DNA of 46,973 nucleotides from an uncultured Chromatiaceae bacterium (GCA_946482615.1 CAMLSF010000008.1:1-46973), one strand, 5' to 3'; shown: positions 16,424 through 26,709, counted from the first letter of the stretch. Notes: a model not told the origin generated them from the sequence alone. Program-made: numbers and translations.

Positions 16424-19003
16424 ATGAGACTCGACAGATTCACCAGTAAATTCCAGTTGGCAATAGCCGAAGCTCAGTCTATGGCATTAGGCCGTGACCA
16501 TCAGTTTATTGAACCTATCCATTTGATGTTTGCTTTGCTGAATCAGGAAGGTGGCTCCACCAAAGATCTGTTCAGCAAAATGGGTATCAACACCAATGAA
16601 CTGCGTTCCAAATTATCCCAGGCCTTAGAGCGTTTACCCAAAGTCGATGGGGTAGATGCCAATGTGCAGCTGTCTGCTGCCACCATCAGCCTGTTGAATT
16701 TATGTGATAAATACGCGCAAAAGCGGAAAGACCAGTACATCTCCAGCGAGTTATTTGTGTTGGCTGCCTGTGAAGATAAGTCTGAACTGGGCCATTTGTT
16801 GCGTTTGCTGGGGGTGGATAAAGCTCTGGTAGAAAAAACCATAGAACAAATCCGTGGTGGCCAGAATGTGGATGATCCGAACGCGGAAGACAGCCGTCAG
16901 GCTTTAAGCAAATATACGGTGGATTTAACGGCACGGGCTGAAGCCGGTAAGTTAGATCCTGTGATAGGCCGTGATGAAGAAATCCGCCGTTGTATTCAGG
17001 TGCTGCAGCGCCGCACTAAAAATAACCCTGTGCTGATTGGTGAGCCTGGTGTAGGTAAAACCGCCATAGTCGAAGGGTTAGCGCTGCGTATTATCAATAA
17101 AGAAGTGCCGGAAGGTTTAAAAGATAAAAGAGTATTGTCTCTGGATATGGGCTCTTTATTGGCCGGTGCTAAATATCGTGGTGAATTTGAAGAGCGATTA
17201 AAAGCCGTACTGAATGAGCTCTCCAAAGAAGAAGGCCGGGTGATTTTGTTTATCGACGAAATTCATACCATGGTTGGCGCTGGCAAAGCCGACGGCGCTA
17301 TGGATGCCGGCAATATGCTCAAACCTGCGTTAGCGCGCGGTGAGTTGCATTGTTTAGGCGCCACTACCTTGGATGAATACCGTAAATACATTGAAAAAGA
17401 TGCGGCGCTGGAGCGGCGTTTCCAGAAAGTGATAGTGGACGAGCCTTCTGTCGAAGACACCATCGCTATTTTACGGGGCTTAAAAGAGCGCTACGAGCTG
17501 CACCATGCGGTAGAAATTACCGATCCGGCCATAGTGGCTGCTGCTACTTTGTCGCACCGTTATGTCAGCGACAGGCAACTGCCGGATAAAGCCATAGATT
17601 TAATAGACGAAGCAGCGTCCAGCATCCGGATGCAGATGGACTCTAAGCCGGAAGAGCTGGACAGATTAGAGCGGCGTATTATTCAGCTGAAGCTGGAAGA
17701 CAATGCGCTGGCAAAAGAAACGGACGAGGCCACCAAAAAACGCCGTGAGATGATTTTGGAACAAATCCGCGAACTGGATCTGAAATACAACGAGCTGGAT
17801 GAAGTCTGGACCTCAGAAAAAGCCGCGTTGCAGGGCACGCAAAATATCAAAGCCGATTTGGAGCAAGCCCGGCTGGATATGGAGGTAGCGCGCCGTGCCG
17901 GTGATTTAAACCGGATGTCGCAGCTAAAATATGAACGTATTCCAGCGCTGGAGAAACGACTGGATTTAGCCTCTCAGGCTGAAATGCATGAAATGACCTT
18001 GCTCAGAAACAAAGTGACTGAGCAGGAAATTGCCGATGTGTTGTCCAAAGCTACGGGTATTCCGGTCAGCAAAATGCTGGAAGGGGAGCGCGATAAACTG
18101 CTGCGAATGGAGCAGGAACTGCAAAAACGTGTGGTAGGGCAAACTGAAGCTTTAGAAGCTGTGTCCAATTCCATCCGCCGTTCCCGAGCCGGTTTGGCCG
18201 ATCCGAATAAACCTATAGGTTCCTTCTTATTTTTAGGCCCTACTGGTGTAGGTAAAACCGAACTGACCAAAGCTTTAGCTCAGTTCCTGTTTGATACCGA
18301 AGAAGCACTGATCCGCATTGATATGTCGGAGTTTATGGAAAAACACACAGTCTCGCGTTTAGTTGGCGCTCCGCCTGGTTATGTCGGTTATGAAGAGGGG
18401 GGCTATTTAACTGAAGCTGTGCGGCGTAAACCTTATTCCGTAGTGCTGCTGGATGAAGTGGAAAAAGCCCATCCGGACGTGTTTAACATTCTGCTGCAGG
18501 TGCTGGACGATGGTCGTTTAACTGATGGTCAGGGCCGCACTGTGGATTTTAAAAACACAGTGATTATTATGACTTCGAACCTGGGTTCGGATTTGATTCA
18601 GGAGCATTATCAGCATCAGGATTATCAGCAAATGAAAGATATGCTGATGGAAGTGCTGAGCAAACACTTCAGACCAGAGTTTTTAAACCGGCTGGACGAA
18701 ACCGTGGTATTCCACCCGTTGGACAATGCCCATATCCGCCATATTGCTTCTATCCAACTGCAGCGCTTACGTTTACGGTTGCAGGATAAAGGTTATGGTT
18801 TGTCGGTCACGGACGCTGCTTTGGATCTGTTGGCCGCTGCAGGTTTTGATGCTGTGTTTGGCGCGCGGCCATTAAAACGCGCTATTCAGCATCATATTGA
18901 GAACCCGTTGGCTCAGACTTTACTTAAAGGTCAGATCAAAGCTAATTCAGTCGTGACTGTAGATGCGCAAGGTGGACAGTTTGTCATTGGTGATAAGCTT
19001 TAA
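16424..19003 (+). CDS. clpB: ATP-dependent disaggregase ClpB
   Basis: Hsp100 chaperone that, with DnaK, pulls proteins out of aggregates. 859 residues (E. coli 857): N-terminal Clp-N domain (1-145), first AAA+ module with Walker A GEPGVGKT (206-213), a long coiled-coil middle domain (about 400-525), and a second AAA+ module with GPTGVGKT and the arginine-finger region. I chose ATG 16424 over an upstream in-frame TTG (16400), because it gives the family N-terminus [11 protein letters not shown] and has GGGGAG at a good distance. It has its own sigma-32 promoter, so expression can uncouple from rluD-pgeF under heat stress. Confidence 0.98.
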   Translation: MRLDRFTSKFQLAIAEAQSMALGRDHQFIEPIHLMFALLNQEGGSTKDLFSKMGINTNELRSKLSQALERLPKVDGVDANVQLSAATISLLNLCDKYAQKRKDQYISSELFVLAACEDKSELGHLLRLLGVDKALVEKTIEQIRGGQNVDDPNAEDSRQALSKYTVDLTARAEAGKLDPVIGRDEEIRRCIQVLQRRTKNNPVLIGEPGVGKTAIVEGLALRIINKEVPEGLKDKRVLSLDMGSLLAGAKYRGEFEERLKAVLNELSKEEGRVILFIDEIHTMVGAGKADGAMDAGNMLKPALARGELHCLGATTLDEYRKYIEKDAALERRFQKVIVDEPSVEDTIAILRGLKERYELHHAVEITDPAIVAAATLSHRYVSDRQLPDKAIDLIDEAASSIRMQMDSKPEELDRLERRIIQLKLEDNALAKETDEATKKRREMILEQIRELDLKYNELDEVWTSEKAALQGTQNIKADLEQARLDMEVARRAGDLNRMSQLKYERIPALEKRLDLASQAEMHEMTLLRNKVTEQEIADVLSKATGIPVSKMLEGERDKLLRMEQELQKRVVGQTEALEAVSNSIRRSRAGLADPNKPIGSFLFLGPTGVGKTELTKALAQFLFDTEEALIRIDMSEFMEKHTVSRLVGAPPGYVGYEEGGYLTEAVRRKPYSVVLLDEVEKAHPDVFNILLQVLDDGRLTDGQGRTVDFKNTVIIMTSNLGSDLIQEHYQHQDYQQMKDMLMEVLSKHFRPEFLNRLDETVVFHPLDNAHIRHIASIQLQRLRLRLQDKGYGLSVTDAALDLLAAAGFDAVFGARPLKRAIQHHIENPLAQTLLKGQIKANSVVTVDAQGGQFVIGDKL

Positions 19004-19095
19004 TACCTGTACAGAGCAGTTATTTTAGTGTTTATAGGTTTTTATGCAGGTAAAAGCTTGATTTTACAGCATTGGTAAGCACTATTAGAGAATGC

Positions 19096-19119
19096 GGACT
19101 GTGCTGTAACGCACAGTCC
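19096..19119. repeat. Hairpin in the clpB downstream gap
   Basis: GGACTGTGC (19096-19104) and GCACAGTCC (19111-19119), a 9-bp perfect stem with a 6-nt loop and no T-tract on either side. It may mark the 3' end of the clpB mRNA or be a regulatory site of the outer-membrane protein gene 103 bp downstream. Confidence 0.45.
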
Positions 19120-19154
19120 CATAGTAATTGTTACAAATTAGCGTAAAATTTTGC

Positions 19155-19182
19155 TTGCAAAATAAGCTGTATCGGATAGCAT
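19155..19182 (+). promoter_or_regulatory. Candidate promoter of the outer-membrane barrel gene
   Basis: -35 TTGCAA (19155-19160) and -10 TAGCAT (19177-19182), each 4/6 matches, 16 bp apart. Start would be near 19189, giving a leader of about 33 nt with AAGGAG. Weak but the best in the gap. Confidence 0.35.
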
Positions 19183-19221
19183 GCAGCTGTGAAATTATAT
19201 CTACATTTACAAGGAGTTAAC

Positions 19222-19764
19222 ATGTTAAAGAAATCTTTGTTAATCGCGGCTTTGTCCGTTGCTTCTGTGGCTCAGGCTGCTGAAGGTTACTATTTTGGTG
19301 TTCAGTACGGTAAAGTTTCTATGCAAAACGTATACGAAACTCAGTCTGGCAACTTCGATACATTAGGTGGTTCTTTTGGTTACCAAATCAATGACATGTT
19401 TGGTGTAGAAGTGCGTGGCCAAATTGGTAGCCGTGCAGACTCGTTTCGTGATGAAGATGACTTGCTGATCAGCGTTAAATTAGAAAATAACGTTGCTTTA
19501 GTTGGTACTCTGACTGCTCCAATTTATGGTGGTTTCAGCTTAGTCAGCCACGCCGGTCTTGCCTCAACAAGCTACTATGCTCGTACTTCTGCTGGTGGTG
19601 ACGATGTGAGCGAAACTGGTTTAACTTACGGTGTTGCAGGTGTTTACAACTTCACTGATAAGTTTGCTGTTACTCTGGAAGCCAGCGTGCTGCCAAAAGT
19701 AGAAGAAGATGGTCTTGATAATGACGTAAACGCTTTTGGTTTAGGTATCAAATACAGCTTCTAA
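19222..19764 (+). CDS. Small outer-membrane beta-barrel protein (OmpA-like/porin family)
   Basis: A 180-residue secreted protein. The signal peptide MLKKSLLIAALSVASVAQA ends at an AQA cleavage site. The mature part alternates polar and hydrophobic residues as in an 8-stranded barrel (YYFGVQYGKVSMQNVYE, FGYQINDMFGVEVRGQIG) and ends in a terminal Phe (GLGIKYSF), the usual recognition signal for BAM. There is no C-terminal OmpA peptidoglycan domain. ATG 19222 is chosen for the ideal AAGGAG 5 nt upstream and the clean signal peptide; an ATG at 19189 is in frame but adds residues before it. Two terminators follow. Exact role unknown. Confidence 0.82.
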   Translation: MLKKSLLIAALSVASVAQAAEGYYFGVQYGKVSMQNVYETQSGNFDTLGGSFGYQINDMFGVEVRGQIGSRADSFRDEDDLLISVKLENNVALVGTLTAPIYGGFSLVSHAGLASTSYYARTSAGGDDVSETGLTYGVAGVYNFTDKFAVTLEASVLPKVEEDGLDNDVNAFGLGIKYSF

Positions 19765-19786
19765 TTGTTGCTGCATCAAAGCGAAT

Positions 19787-19813
19787 AATGCCGACTTTAT
19801 TGTCGGCATTTTT
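19787..19813 (+). terminator. Terminator of the barrel protein gene
   Basis: AATGCCGAC (19787-19795) and GTCGGCATT (19802-19810), 9-bp stem, 6-nt loop, T-tract 19809-19813. Confidence 0.88.
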
Positions 19814-19837
19814 ATATCTGAATTCACCAGACTAAGT

Positions 19838-19861
19838 TGCCAGCTTCCCTGCTGGCATTTT
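19838..19861. terminator. Second hairpin/terminator between convergent genes
   Basis: TGCCAGC (19838-19844) and GCTGGCA (19851-19857) with a 6-nt loop, followed on the plus strand by TTTTC. It sits just past the stop of the leftward chemoreceptor gene and may serve either strand. Confidence 0.6.
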
Positions 19862-19870
19862 CATTTGATT

Positions 19871-21418
19871 TCATGATGAAAACGTGCGGGTAAGGTTCGC
19901 AATTTCAGCCGCTTGCTGGTGCAGGCGTTTGTTATTGTCGGATACCAGCTGCATATTGTTTAAGTTTTCATCAGCAATATGCTGGATATTCTGTACGTTA
20001 CTCGCTACTTCACCTGCCATTTGGCCTTGCTGAGTCGCTGCAGTGGCGATTTGTGAAGATAATTGGTCTATGGTGTCGACCATAGCCACAATGTCCGACA
20101 ACTGTGCTGTGCTGTGAGTGGTTTGGGTGACACATTCTTCCACCTGTTCACGGCTTTGGGTCATGGTTTTACCCCAGCTCAATAAAGTTTGCTGAATTTC
20201 GCCAATAGAACGCTGAATTTGTTCTGTGGCTTTATGTGTGCGTGACGATAAGGCCCGCACTTCATCAGCAACCACGGCAAAACCACGACCATGTTCGCCA
20301 GCTCGCGCAGCTTCAATAGCGGCGTTTAATGCCAACAAGTTAGTCTGATCGGCAATCCCCTGAATTTCTGTCATCACAGCACCAATACGCTCAGCTTCTA
20401 CCGCTAAGTTGTCTGCAGTGCTGGCGGCTCCCTGAACTTCAACGGCCAGTTTTTTGACTGTATTGGCCGTTAGCAACATAACCTGTTCAGCTTGCTGACA
20501 AATTTGTTGAGCTTCGCCCACTTTTTGATTGGTTTCGCCTGTACGCTGGGCGATATCCTGCACTGTGCTGCTCAGCTGTTGAGTGGCGGTGGCGATAGAC
20601 ACCAATTGCTGACTTTGTTGATGAATACCACGTTCGGTTAAATGCACAGCTTCTTCCAGGGTGTCGGCAATACTAGTCAGTTTGTTGGTGCTGTCTTTGG
20701 TGCGGCCTAACACTGTACGCAAACGGGCCTGATGCATCTGATGACGAAAATCTGCAATCGAAAATGCGGTTTTACCGCTGTAGACATAACGGGACACTGA
20801 ATCAAAGTCTTGTTTAATTTTCTGCAGCTGGGCTGGAGTATCCACTAACTCGTCATACATCAGCACAAAGAAAATAGCCGGGATAAGTAACGCCAGCCAT
20901 AAAGCATGAGACCAGAGCAATGCGCCTGCAGCTATTAAGATAAAACTGCTCAGCAGCGCAATAAGGCGGCGCAGATTCGGGTTCGTATTCCACTGGTTGA
21001 CGGCTTTACCTGAGTTGATTGCCTGATAACAGCGGTCAGCTCTTTGGATCAGCTCCGGACTGGCTTTTACCCGAACGGACTGGTAGCCAACCAGTTGTTG
21101 TTGCTGATATATAGGAGTGACAAAGGCATCAACCCAATAATAACGCCCGTCTTTACAACGGTTTTTAACCATGCCACGCCAGGATTGACCTTGCTTTAAG
21201 TGAGCCCAGAGGTCGGCAAAAGCGGCTGCCGGCATATCAGGATGACGCACCAGATTGTGGTTTTTTCCCACCAGTTCATCTTCGCTGTACCCTGCAACCT
21301 GACAAAATGCGGCATTTGCATAGGTGATGACACCCCGTGTATCTGTAGTGGAGACTAACTCTTGTCCGGCATCGTATTGAACTTCCTGGTCAACAATGTG
21401 CTGGTTGCGGCGGTTCAT
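19871..21418 (-). CDS. Aer-like PAS methyl-accepting chemotaxis protein
   Basis: A 515-residue chemoreceptor. An N-terminal PAS domain (about 18-120) resembles the FAD-binding PAS of E. coli Aer (compare [18 protein letters not shown]). Two closely spaced membrane segments follow (about 152-188), then a HAMP-like linker and the MCP signalling coiled coil with its conserved tip (358-388). There is no periplasmic ligand domain, so the stimulus is sensed in the cytoplasm, probably redox or oxygen. I chose ATG 21418 rather than 21442, because AAAGGAA lies 7 nt before it. No che genes are nearby. Confidence 0.9.
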   Translation of the reverse strand: MNRRNQHIVDQEVQYDAGQELVSTTDTRGVITYANAAFCQVAGYSEDELVGKNHNLVRHPDMPAAAFADLWAHLKQGQSWRGMVKNRCKDGRYYWVDAFVTPIYQQQQLVGYQSVRVKASPELIQRADRCYQAINSGKAVNQWNTNPNLRRLIALLSSFILIAAGALLWSHALWLALLIPAIFFVLMYDELVDTPAQLQKIKQDFDSVSRYVYSGKTAFSIADFRHQMHQARLRTVLGRTKDSTNKLTSIADTLEEAVHLTERGIHQQSQQLVSIATATQQLSSTVQDIAQRTGETNQKVGEAQQICQQAEQVMLLTANTVKKLAVEVQGAASTADNLAVEAERIGAVMTEIQGIADQTNLLALNAAIEAARAGEHGRGFAVVADEVRALSSRTHKATEQIQRSIGEIQQTLLSWGKTMTQSREQVEECVTQTTHSTAQLSDIVAMVDTIDQLSSQIATAATQQGQMAGEVASNVQNIQHIADENLNNMQLVSDNNKRLHQQAAEIANLTRTFSS

Positions 21419-21511
21419 GCATATTTCCTTTTTATTTATCATTCAGTTAATCTGGATCAAAGCGGCGGCATTATTTCAAAGATCTCTCAGATAAGCGAGC
21501 TTAGGAGCATT

Positions 21512-21967
21512 ATGCAAGTATCTGCCATTATGACCAGAAAGTTGACTATGGTTGACCCGGATATGAGTTTGTCTGTCTTAAAAGACATCTTTAATCAGTC
21601 AAAATTTCAGCATGTGCCCGTGGCTGACGCAAGCCGACGTTTGGTAGGTATAGTTTCAGTGAAGGATTATTTCAAAGCCCTGGCCCCTGTGATGGACTCA
21701 GCTTCGGAAAAAACCTTAGATATTTTTGTTACCAGCCGCAAAATTAAGCACGTGATGACCAGCCCTGTGATTGCAGTACCTGAAGATTATCCTGTAGTGA
21801 AAGCTGCTGCTTTATTGCTCAAACACAATATTGGCTGTTTACCTGTGACAGATCAGGATGATGTGGCTATAGGTATAGTGTCATGGAAAGATATTATGCG
21901 GGTTGTAGTGTTACAGGCGGCGCGCAAAAGCAGATTAGCTTATGGTGCTTCGTCTGAAGAAGAGTAA
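21512..21967 (+). CDS. CBS-domain pair protein
   Basis: A 151-residue protein of two CBS domains (about 5-60 and 78-135: MTRKLTMVDPDMSLSVLKDIF, VMTSPVIAVPEDYPVVKAAALLLKHNIGCLPVTD). No other domain is attached. The start at 21512 is supported by AGGAG 6 nt upstream; an in-frame ATG further upstream would run through the chemoreceptor promoter region. It is divergent from the chemoreceptor gene and 109 bp before gshA. It probably senses adenine nucleotides; partner unknown. Confidence 0.82.
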   Translation: MQVSAIMTRKLTMVDPDMSLSVLKDIFNQSKFQHVPVADASRRLVGIVSVKDYFKALAPVMDSASEKTLDIFVTSRKIKHVMTSPVIAVPEDYPVVKAAALLLKHNIGCLPVTDQDDVAIGIVSWKDIMRVVVLQAARKSRLAYGASSEEE

Positions 21968-22076
21968 AATAACAGCATCATTTTATGTCAGAGAAACTTA
22001 ATCTGCAGGCGCTCTTGTTTTTTAATTTCAGCCGCCCCATTTTAACCTCTGCTTTTTATCAGAATAAGGGATCAGC

Positions 22077-23651
22077 TTGAGTCATTTCCTCGAACAACGT
22101 CTGGCTGCACTTGGCACCACGTCATTTCAAACTGCAATTAAAGGGATCAGACGGGGTATTGAGCGGGAGACATTGCGGATCAAACCCGATGGTCAACTGG
22201 CACAAAGCGACCATGCTAAAGCCTTAGGGTCGGCTTTAACTCATCCCTTAATTACCACTGACTTTTCTGAGTCTTTGCTGGAGTTTATTACCCCGGCCCA
22301 GACCGATATAGAGGTCACTTTAAAGCAACTGACTGACATTCATAAGTTTGCTTTATCCCACATAGGTGATGAGCGACTCTGGGCTGGTTCTATGCCTTGT
22401 TATATCAACCATCAGGATGAAATCCGACTGGCGCAATACGGCAGTTCGAATGTAGGCACTATGAAAACAGTGTACCGCCAGGGCCTGAAAAATCGATATG
22501 GCAGTATGATGCAGGCCATCAGCGGTGTGCATTTTAATTTCTCTATTCCGGAAGCGTTCTGGCAGCAATATCAGCAATTACTTGGCGATACAGGGGATTT
22601 GCAGGATTTTATTTCTGCGCAGTATTTGCACCTTATACGCAACTACAAAAGATTTGTCTGGCTGGTAGTGTATTTGTTTGGTGCTTCCCCTGCTATGTGC
22701 AGCTCGTTTTTACAAGGTCGCGAACCTAAATATAAGTTCCAGAGCCTTGGCAAAGGGTCTTTGTATTTACCTTATGCCACATCGCTGCGGATGAGTGATT
22801 TGGGCTACACCAACAGTGCTCAGTCCAGCTTAAATATCAGCTACAACAATTTACCGGATTATATCAAAGGCTTGCGTCAGGCCATTTCGACCCCTTCTGC
22901 TGAGTACGCTTCTATTGGTGTGAAAGTGGATGGCAAGTACCAGCAGCTCAACAGCAATATTCTACAGATCGAAAACGAATTTTATTCGACCATCCGGCCT
23001 AAACGCACCACCCAAAGTGGCGAGCGCCCAACCTGTGCGTTAAAACGCCGTGGTGTGGAGTATATTGAAGTGCGGGCTTTGGATGTAAATCCATTCAGCG
23101 CTGTGGGTATTAATGCGGAACAAATGCGTTTTCTCGATTTGTTTTTAATCTACTGTTTACTGGAAAAAAGCCCGGATTTATCGGCTGAAGAACAAGCAGT
23201 CACAGAGCGGAATCTGCGTAAAGTAGTGACAGAAGGTCGCAGACAAAATCTGGATCTGGATGACAATGGCCAGCCGCGTTTAATGCTGGACTGGGCTGAA
23301 CAACTGTTTTCGGATTTGATGCCTATTGCCGACTGGATGGACGCAGCTCATGGTGGTGATGCCTACAGAGCTGTGATCAAAGAGTTTTATCTGGGACTGT
23401 TGGATCCTAATCAAACCTACTCAGGCAAGTTGCTCAGCCGTTTAATAGCGCAGCAGCAGGATAGTCCTTACTACGCCCTGGCTCTGGCGGAGCAGTGCAG
23501 GCAACAACTGGCAGCCATGGACTATCAGATCTACAGCGAAGCGGAGTTTGAGCAGATGGCGCAGCAATCTTTGCTGGAGCAGCAGAAGATTGAACAGGCG
23601 GATGATCTGAGTTTTGATCAGTATCTCGAACGGTATTTTGCTGATTTGTAA
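22077..23651 (+). CDS. gshA: Glutamate--cysteine ligase
   Basis: First step of glutathione synthesis: ATP-dependent joining of glutamate and cysteine. 524 residues (E. coli 518), type 1 proteobacterial family. Recognised segments are GIRRGIERETLRI, TTDFSESLLEFITP (glutamate and ATP site), and YIEVRALDVNPF. Translation starts at TTG 22077: no ATG is available before the conserved core, and AAGGGA lies 5 nt upstream. E. coli gshA also uses TTG, so this inefficient start looks conserved. It has its own terminator at 23656. Confidence 0.96.
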   Translation: MSHFLEQRLAALGTTSFQTAIKGIRRGIERETLRIKPDGQLAQSDHAKALGSALTHPLITTDFSESLLEFITPAQTDIEVTLKQLTDIHKFALSHIGDERLWAGSMPCYINHQDEIRLAQYGSSNVGTMKTVYRQGLKNRYGSMMQAISGVHFNFSIPEAFWQQYQQLLGDTGDLQDFISAQYLHLIRNYKRFVWLVVYLFGASPAMCSSFLQGREPKYKFQSLGKGSLYLPYATSLRMSDLGYTNSAQSSLNISYNNLPDYIKGLRQAISTPSAEYASIGVKVDGKYQQLNSNILQIENEFYSTIRPKRTTQSGERPTCALKRRGVEYIEVRALDVNPFSAVGINAEQMRFLDLFLIYCLLEKSPDLSAEEQAVTERNLRKVVTEGRRQNLDLDDNGQPRLMLDWAEQLFSDLMPIADWMDAAHGGDAYRAVIKEFYLGLLDPNQTYSGKLLSRLIAQQQDSPYYALALAEQCRQQLAAMDYQIYSEAEFEQMAQQSLLEQQKIEQADDLSFDQYLERYFADL

Positions 23652-23655
23652 CGAC

Positions 23656-23683
23656 AAAGCCGGGCAATTAACCCGGCTTTTTT
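23656..23683 (+). terminator. Terminator of gshA
   Basis: AAAGCCGGG (23656-23664) and CCCGGCTTT (23672-23680), 7-nt loop, followed by further T to 23683. Confidence 0.9.
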
Positions 23684-23703
23684 CTGTGGTAGGATTCAGG
23701 CAT

Positions 23704-23729
23704 AAAAAAACGGTCAGCAAGCTGACCGT
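23704..23729 (-). terminator. Leftward-facing terminator hairpin without a leftward gene
   Basis: ACGGTCAGC (23710-23718) and GCTGACCGT (23721-23729) with a 2-nt gap in the stem-loop. Seven A at 23704-23710 make a T-tract only on the minus strand. The nearest leftward gene (yfjD homologue) ends about 800 bp away, so this either catches antisense read-through or ends an unannotated leftward RNA. Confidence 0.6.
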
Positions 23730-23830
23730 GAAAACTAAGGATAAGGATAATCCAGGGATGAAAAACAAAAACTTGGTTGAATCCGTTCCTTGAGTTAGTC
23801 TGAGCCCTGTTTTAAAAAGTTCAGCGTCAG

Positions 23831-24448
23831 ATGAAAAAAATTAAAAAAACTTTACTCTTCTTATCCCTGGCCACAGTGTTGACTGGTTGTGCCACAGCCC
23901 CGCCAAAAAACAGCTCTAATTTATGTGAAATATTTCGTGAGCATGAAGATTGGTATGATGCTGCAGCCGATATGCGTGACAAATGGGACGTACCCATTCA
24001 TGTCCCTATGGCGATGATGTATCAGGAAAGCAGCTTTAAACACGATGCGCAGCCTCCTATGGAATATTGGTTTGGTTTTATTCCTGTCGGCCGTGCCAGT
24101 ACAGCTTATGGTTATGCTCAGGTGAAAGATGAAACCTGGGAAGATTATGGCCGGGAAACCGGTAGCTATTTTGCAGCCCGCTCCAACTTTGATGATGCTC
24201 TGGACTTTATGGGCTGGTATATCAACAAGAGCAGTCGTATTAACAAAGTGTCGAAGTCGGATGCCTATGCGCAGTATCTGAATTATCACGAAGGCTGGGG
24301 CGGCTATAAACGTGGCAGTTATTACAAAAAGCGCTGGCTGATGGAAACCTCCCGCAAGGTTCAGCAAAGAGCCACTCTGTATCAGCGTCAGTTACAAAGC
24401 TGTGAAGACGAATTTAAAAGCGGCTGGTTTTTTGGCTTGTTTGGGTAA
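23831..24448 (+). CDS. Lipoprotein with lytic transglycosylase (SLT-like) domain
   Basis: A 205-residue lipoprotein. The signal peptide ends in LTGC with lipidated Cys20. The goose-lysozyme-like fold is recognised by the catalytic Glu66 in MMYQESSFKH, AYGYAQVKDETWEDY, and NYHEGWGGY. The enzyme would cleave the MurNAc-GlcNAc bond of peptidoglycan from the inner face of an envelope membrane. A MEYWFGFIPVGR insert lies between the catalytic Glu and the GYAQ motif. No strong ribosome-binding site is visible before the ATG. It is a monocistronic gene between gshA and the convergent yfjD. The family is clear; the exact Mlt class is not. Confidence 0.85.
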   Translation: MKKIKKTLLFLSLATVLTGCATAPPKNSSNLCEIFREHEDWYDAAADMRDKWDVPIHVPMAMMYQESSFKHDAQPPMEYWFGFIPVGRASTAYGYAQVKDETWEDYGRETGSYFAARSNFDDALDFMGWYINKSSRINKVSKSDAYAQYLNYHEGWGGYKRGSYYKKRWLMETSRKVQQRATLYQRQLQSCEDEFKSGWFFGLFG

Positions 24449-24484
24449 CTGAATCCGGTCTTGTATCGGAAGATGATATTGTAG

Positions 24485-24505
24485 GGGCGCGGTTTATCTG
24501 CGCCC
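24485..24505. repeat. GC-rich intergenic hairpin between convergent genes
   Basis: GGGCGC (24485-24490) and GCGCCC (24500-24505) around 9 nt, inside GTAGGGGCGCGG. It looks like a REP-type unit located between two convergent gene ends. There is no T-tract. Confidence 0.4.
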
Positions 24506-24538
24506 GGCTCCAATGTTCATTCAAGTGCGGCGGATATA

Positions 24539-25807
24539 TTAGTTCTGTTGCAAATGTGGCATCAGCCGCACTGTTTTAATCATATTATCCTGCACTTCGA
24601 CTATCTCCATCGGGCAACCCGCCAGAGTTAAACCTAGACTTGCTTCCGGAATTTCTTCAAGGTATTCCAACACCAGGCCATTTAAAGTTTTAGGGCCGTC
24701 TGTGGGAAAATTCAGCTGCATGTCCCGGTTTAAATCCCGCAAGTTAATACTACCGTCCACCAGATAACTGCCATCGGCCTGAGGCTGAATTTCATCATTC
24801 TGATGATCGGCGATATCCGTAGTGAAGTTACCTACCACTTCTTCGAGTATATCTTCTAAAGTCACTAAGCCCTGAATATCACCGTATTCATCGACCACCA
24901 GCCCTATACGTTCTTTCGAAGTTTGAAACTTGTGGAGTTGAGTGTTCAGTGGCGTATTTTCCGGAATAAAATAAATTTCCCGCACTGAGCGCAATAAAGA
25001 GGCTTTGTTTAACTGCTCTTTTAATGCCAGGCGAGCTAATTCGCGGCTATGGATAAAACCTAAAGCATCATCGACACTGTCGCGGTACAACAAAATACGG
25101 TTGTGTTGTGCGTTAGACAGCTGACGCACTATGTCTTTCCATTCATCGTTGATATCCACTCCAACCAGTTCGTTGCGCGGGATCATAATGTCTTCGACTG
25201 TGGCTTTTTCCAGGTCCAGCACGCCGACCAGCATATTCTGATGTTGTTGTGGAATTAAAGCCCCGGCCTCATGCACTACGGTGCGCAGCTCTTCAGAGCT
25301 TAAGCTGCTGCCATGGTGTTGTTCAGCACTGACTCCAAGCCAGCCTAAAAAAGTATTGCAGATTTTATTCAGTAACCAGACCACTGGATAAAGCACTTTC
25401 ATCAGAGGTTTGAGGATCACTGAACTTGGAAAGGCCACTCGCTCAGGGTGCAACGCCGCCAGAGTTTTTGGTGTGACTTCACCAAAAATCAGAATGATCA
25501 GAGTTAAAGCTACTGTGGCTATTGCAATACCATAGTCACCATAAAGCCGAAGGCCAATCACTGTTGCTATGGCAGAAGCGGCGATATTGACCAGATTATT
25601 ACCAACCAGTATTAAACCAATCAGACGATCACGGCGTTCCAGCATTGAAGTGACACGCAGCGCGGCTTTGTGCTGTTCATTGGCGAGGTGTTTAAGCTTG
25701 TATGGATTCACCGACATCATGCCGGTTTCAGAAGCTGAAAAGAATGCAGAACATAACACCAGCAGACCCAAAATGAGAAACAGGGTGCTGGTTGAGATCT
25801 CGTCCAA
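24539..25807 (-). CDS. yfjD: CNNM/CorC (HlyC/CorC) family membrane protein, YfjD type
   Basis: A 422-residue membrane protein. An N-terminal CNNM (DUF21) domain with three to four membrane segments (1-180; SASETGMMSVNPYKL, LVGNNLVNI) is followed by a CBS pair (about 200-325; IMIPRNELVGVDI, GLVVDEYGDIQGLVTLEDILEE) and a C-terminal CorC/HlyC domain. The family is linked to magnesium or cobalt efflux. Translation probably starts at TTG 25807: the N-terminus MDEISTSTLF then aligns with E. coli YfjD (MEHISTTTL), and the next Met is inside the first conserved motif. It is followed upstream by ypjD, exactly as in E. coli. Confidence 0.9.
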   Translation of the reverse strand: MDEISTSTLFLILGLLVLCSAFFSASETGMMSVNPYKLKHLANEQHKAALRVTSMLERRDRLIGLILVGNNLVNIAASAIATVIGLRLYGDYGIAIATVALTLIILIFGEVTPKTLAALHPERVAFPSSVILKPLMKVLYPVVWLLNKICNTFLGWLGVSAEQHHGSSLSSEELRTVVHEAGALIPQQHQNMLVGVLDLEKATVEDIMIPRNELVGVDINDEWKDIVRQLSNAQHNRILLYRDSVDDALGFIHSRELARLALKEQLNKASLLRSVREIYFIPENTPLNTQLHKFQTSKERIGLVVDEYGDIQGLVTLEDILEEVVGNFTTDIADHQNDEIQPQADGSYLVDGSINLRDLNRDMQLNFPTDGPKTLNGLVLEYLEEIPEASLGLTLAGCPMEIVEVQDNMIKTVRLMPHLQQN

Positions 25808-25899
25808 AAGTACTGTACCTGTAGGGCTAATCGAAGTTATTTGATATTACGAAGTGCCCGCCAAGTCAAGCCTTAATGGCCCCTGAGCAGAAAAAGCTG

Positions 25900-26709
25900 T
25901 TATCCGAGCCGGTCCAGTATCACTTCACGCACAAAACGGCTGCCAAAATAAGCCAGAGTCAACAAAATGCTGCCAGTGAAGGTTAAAGCAATAGCCAGAC
26001 GACCACGCCAGCCTAATTGGGCATGCCCCCACAACAACACCACAAAGACCAGAAAGGCGACCGAACTCAAAATGTTTTTATGCAGATTGTGGGCGGCAAG
26101 CCAGTTATCCGTAAAAGCAGCTCCGCTGAATAAGGTTAAACCCAGCAATAAGGTGCCTAACAACAATACTCTGAACTGCAGCTGTTCCACTTGCAACAAA
26201 GGCGGTAAAAACTGATTACCTAACATAAAGTCTTTTTGCTTCAGTTTTTTGCTGATGTAGTGCACTTGCAGCGAATGCAAAGTGGCCACTATTAATAAAG
26301 TGTAAGCGACAAAGGCCACTATGATATGCATCAACAGGATAGGGTTGTGTTCAAAATGTTGCATTTGCACTTCCGCAGGCAACAGCAAAACCGCCAGCTG
26401 CGTCAGCGCTGAAAAACCATAAACAATAGGCAGCAATAATACGGTTGGCGTGCGAAGGGCGGTAATAGTAATAGCTGTGCTGATTAACCAGCAAACCAGT
26501 GAAATCACATTCAGCAGACTAAAGTTCTGACCCGAGTCGGCAAAAATAGAATCTGCCAGAAACAGCATATGGCAAACAATGGCCAACAAAGCTGAGCTGA
26601 ACATCAATTTGTAGTTAGGACCCTGAGGATGCACCAGGCGGGACAATACCATACCGGTGGCCAGCAAATAACCAACTAAAGCCACAACGGGTAACAGCTC
26701 AACTACCAT
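25900..26709 (-). CDS. ypjD: Inner membrane protein YpjD (CcsA/CcmC-like cytochrome c assembly family)
   Basis: A 269-residue polytopic membrane protein with about eight hydrophobic segments. The cytochrome c assembly family core is seen in HNPILLMHIIVAFVAYTLL and, near the end, LAAHNLHKNILSSVAFLVFV, each with conserved histidines that handle haem in CcsA/CcmC. Whether YpjD itself acts in haem handling is unproven. It is divergent from ffh and upstream of yfjD on the same strand (92-nt gap). An AGGA precedes the ATG. The order yfjD-ypjD-ffh is conserved from E. coli. Confidence 0.9.
   Translation of the reverse strand: MVVELLPVVALVGYLLATGMVLSRLVHPQGPNYKLMFSSALLAIVCHMLFLADSIFADSGQNFSLLNVISLVCWLISTAITITALRTPTVLLLPIVYGFSALTQLAVLLLPAEVQMQHFEHNPILLMHIIVAFVAYTLLIVATLHSLQVHYISKKLKQKDFMLGNQFLPPLLQVEQLQFRVLLLGTLLLGLTLFSGAAFTDNWLAAHNLHKNILSSVAFLVFVVLLWGHAQLGWRGRLAIALTFTGSILLTLAYFGSRFVREVILDRLG

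Noticed and set aside
23758..23793. 11-codon frame before the lytic transglycosylase as a leader peptide
   Set aside because: No spaced ribosome-binding site, no residue bias and no attenuator after it.
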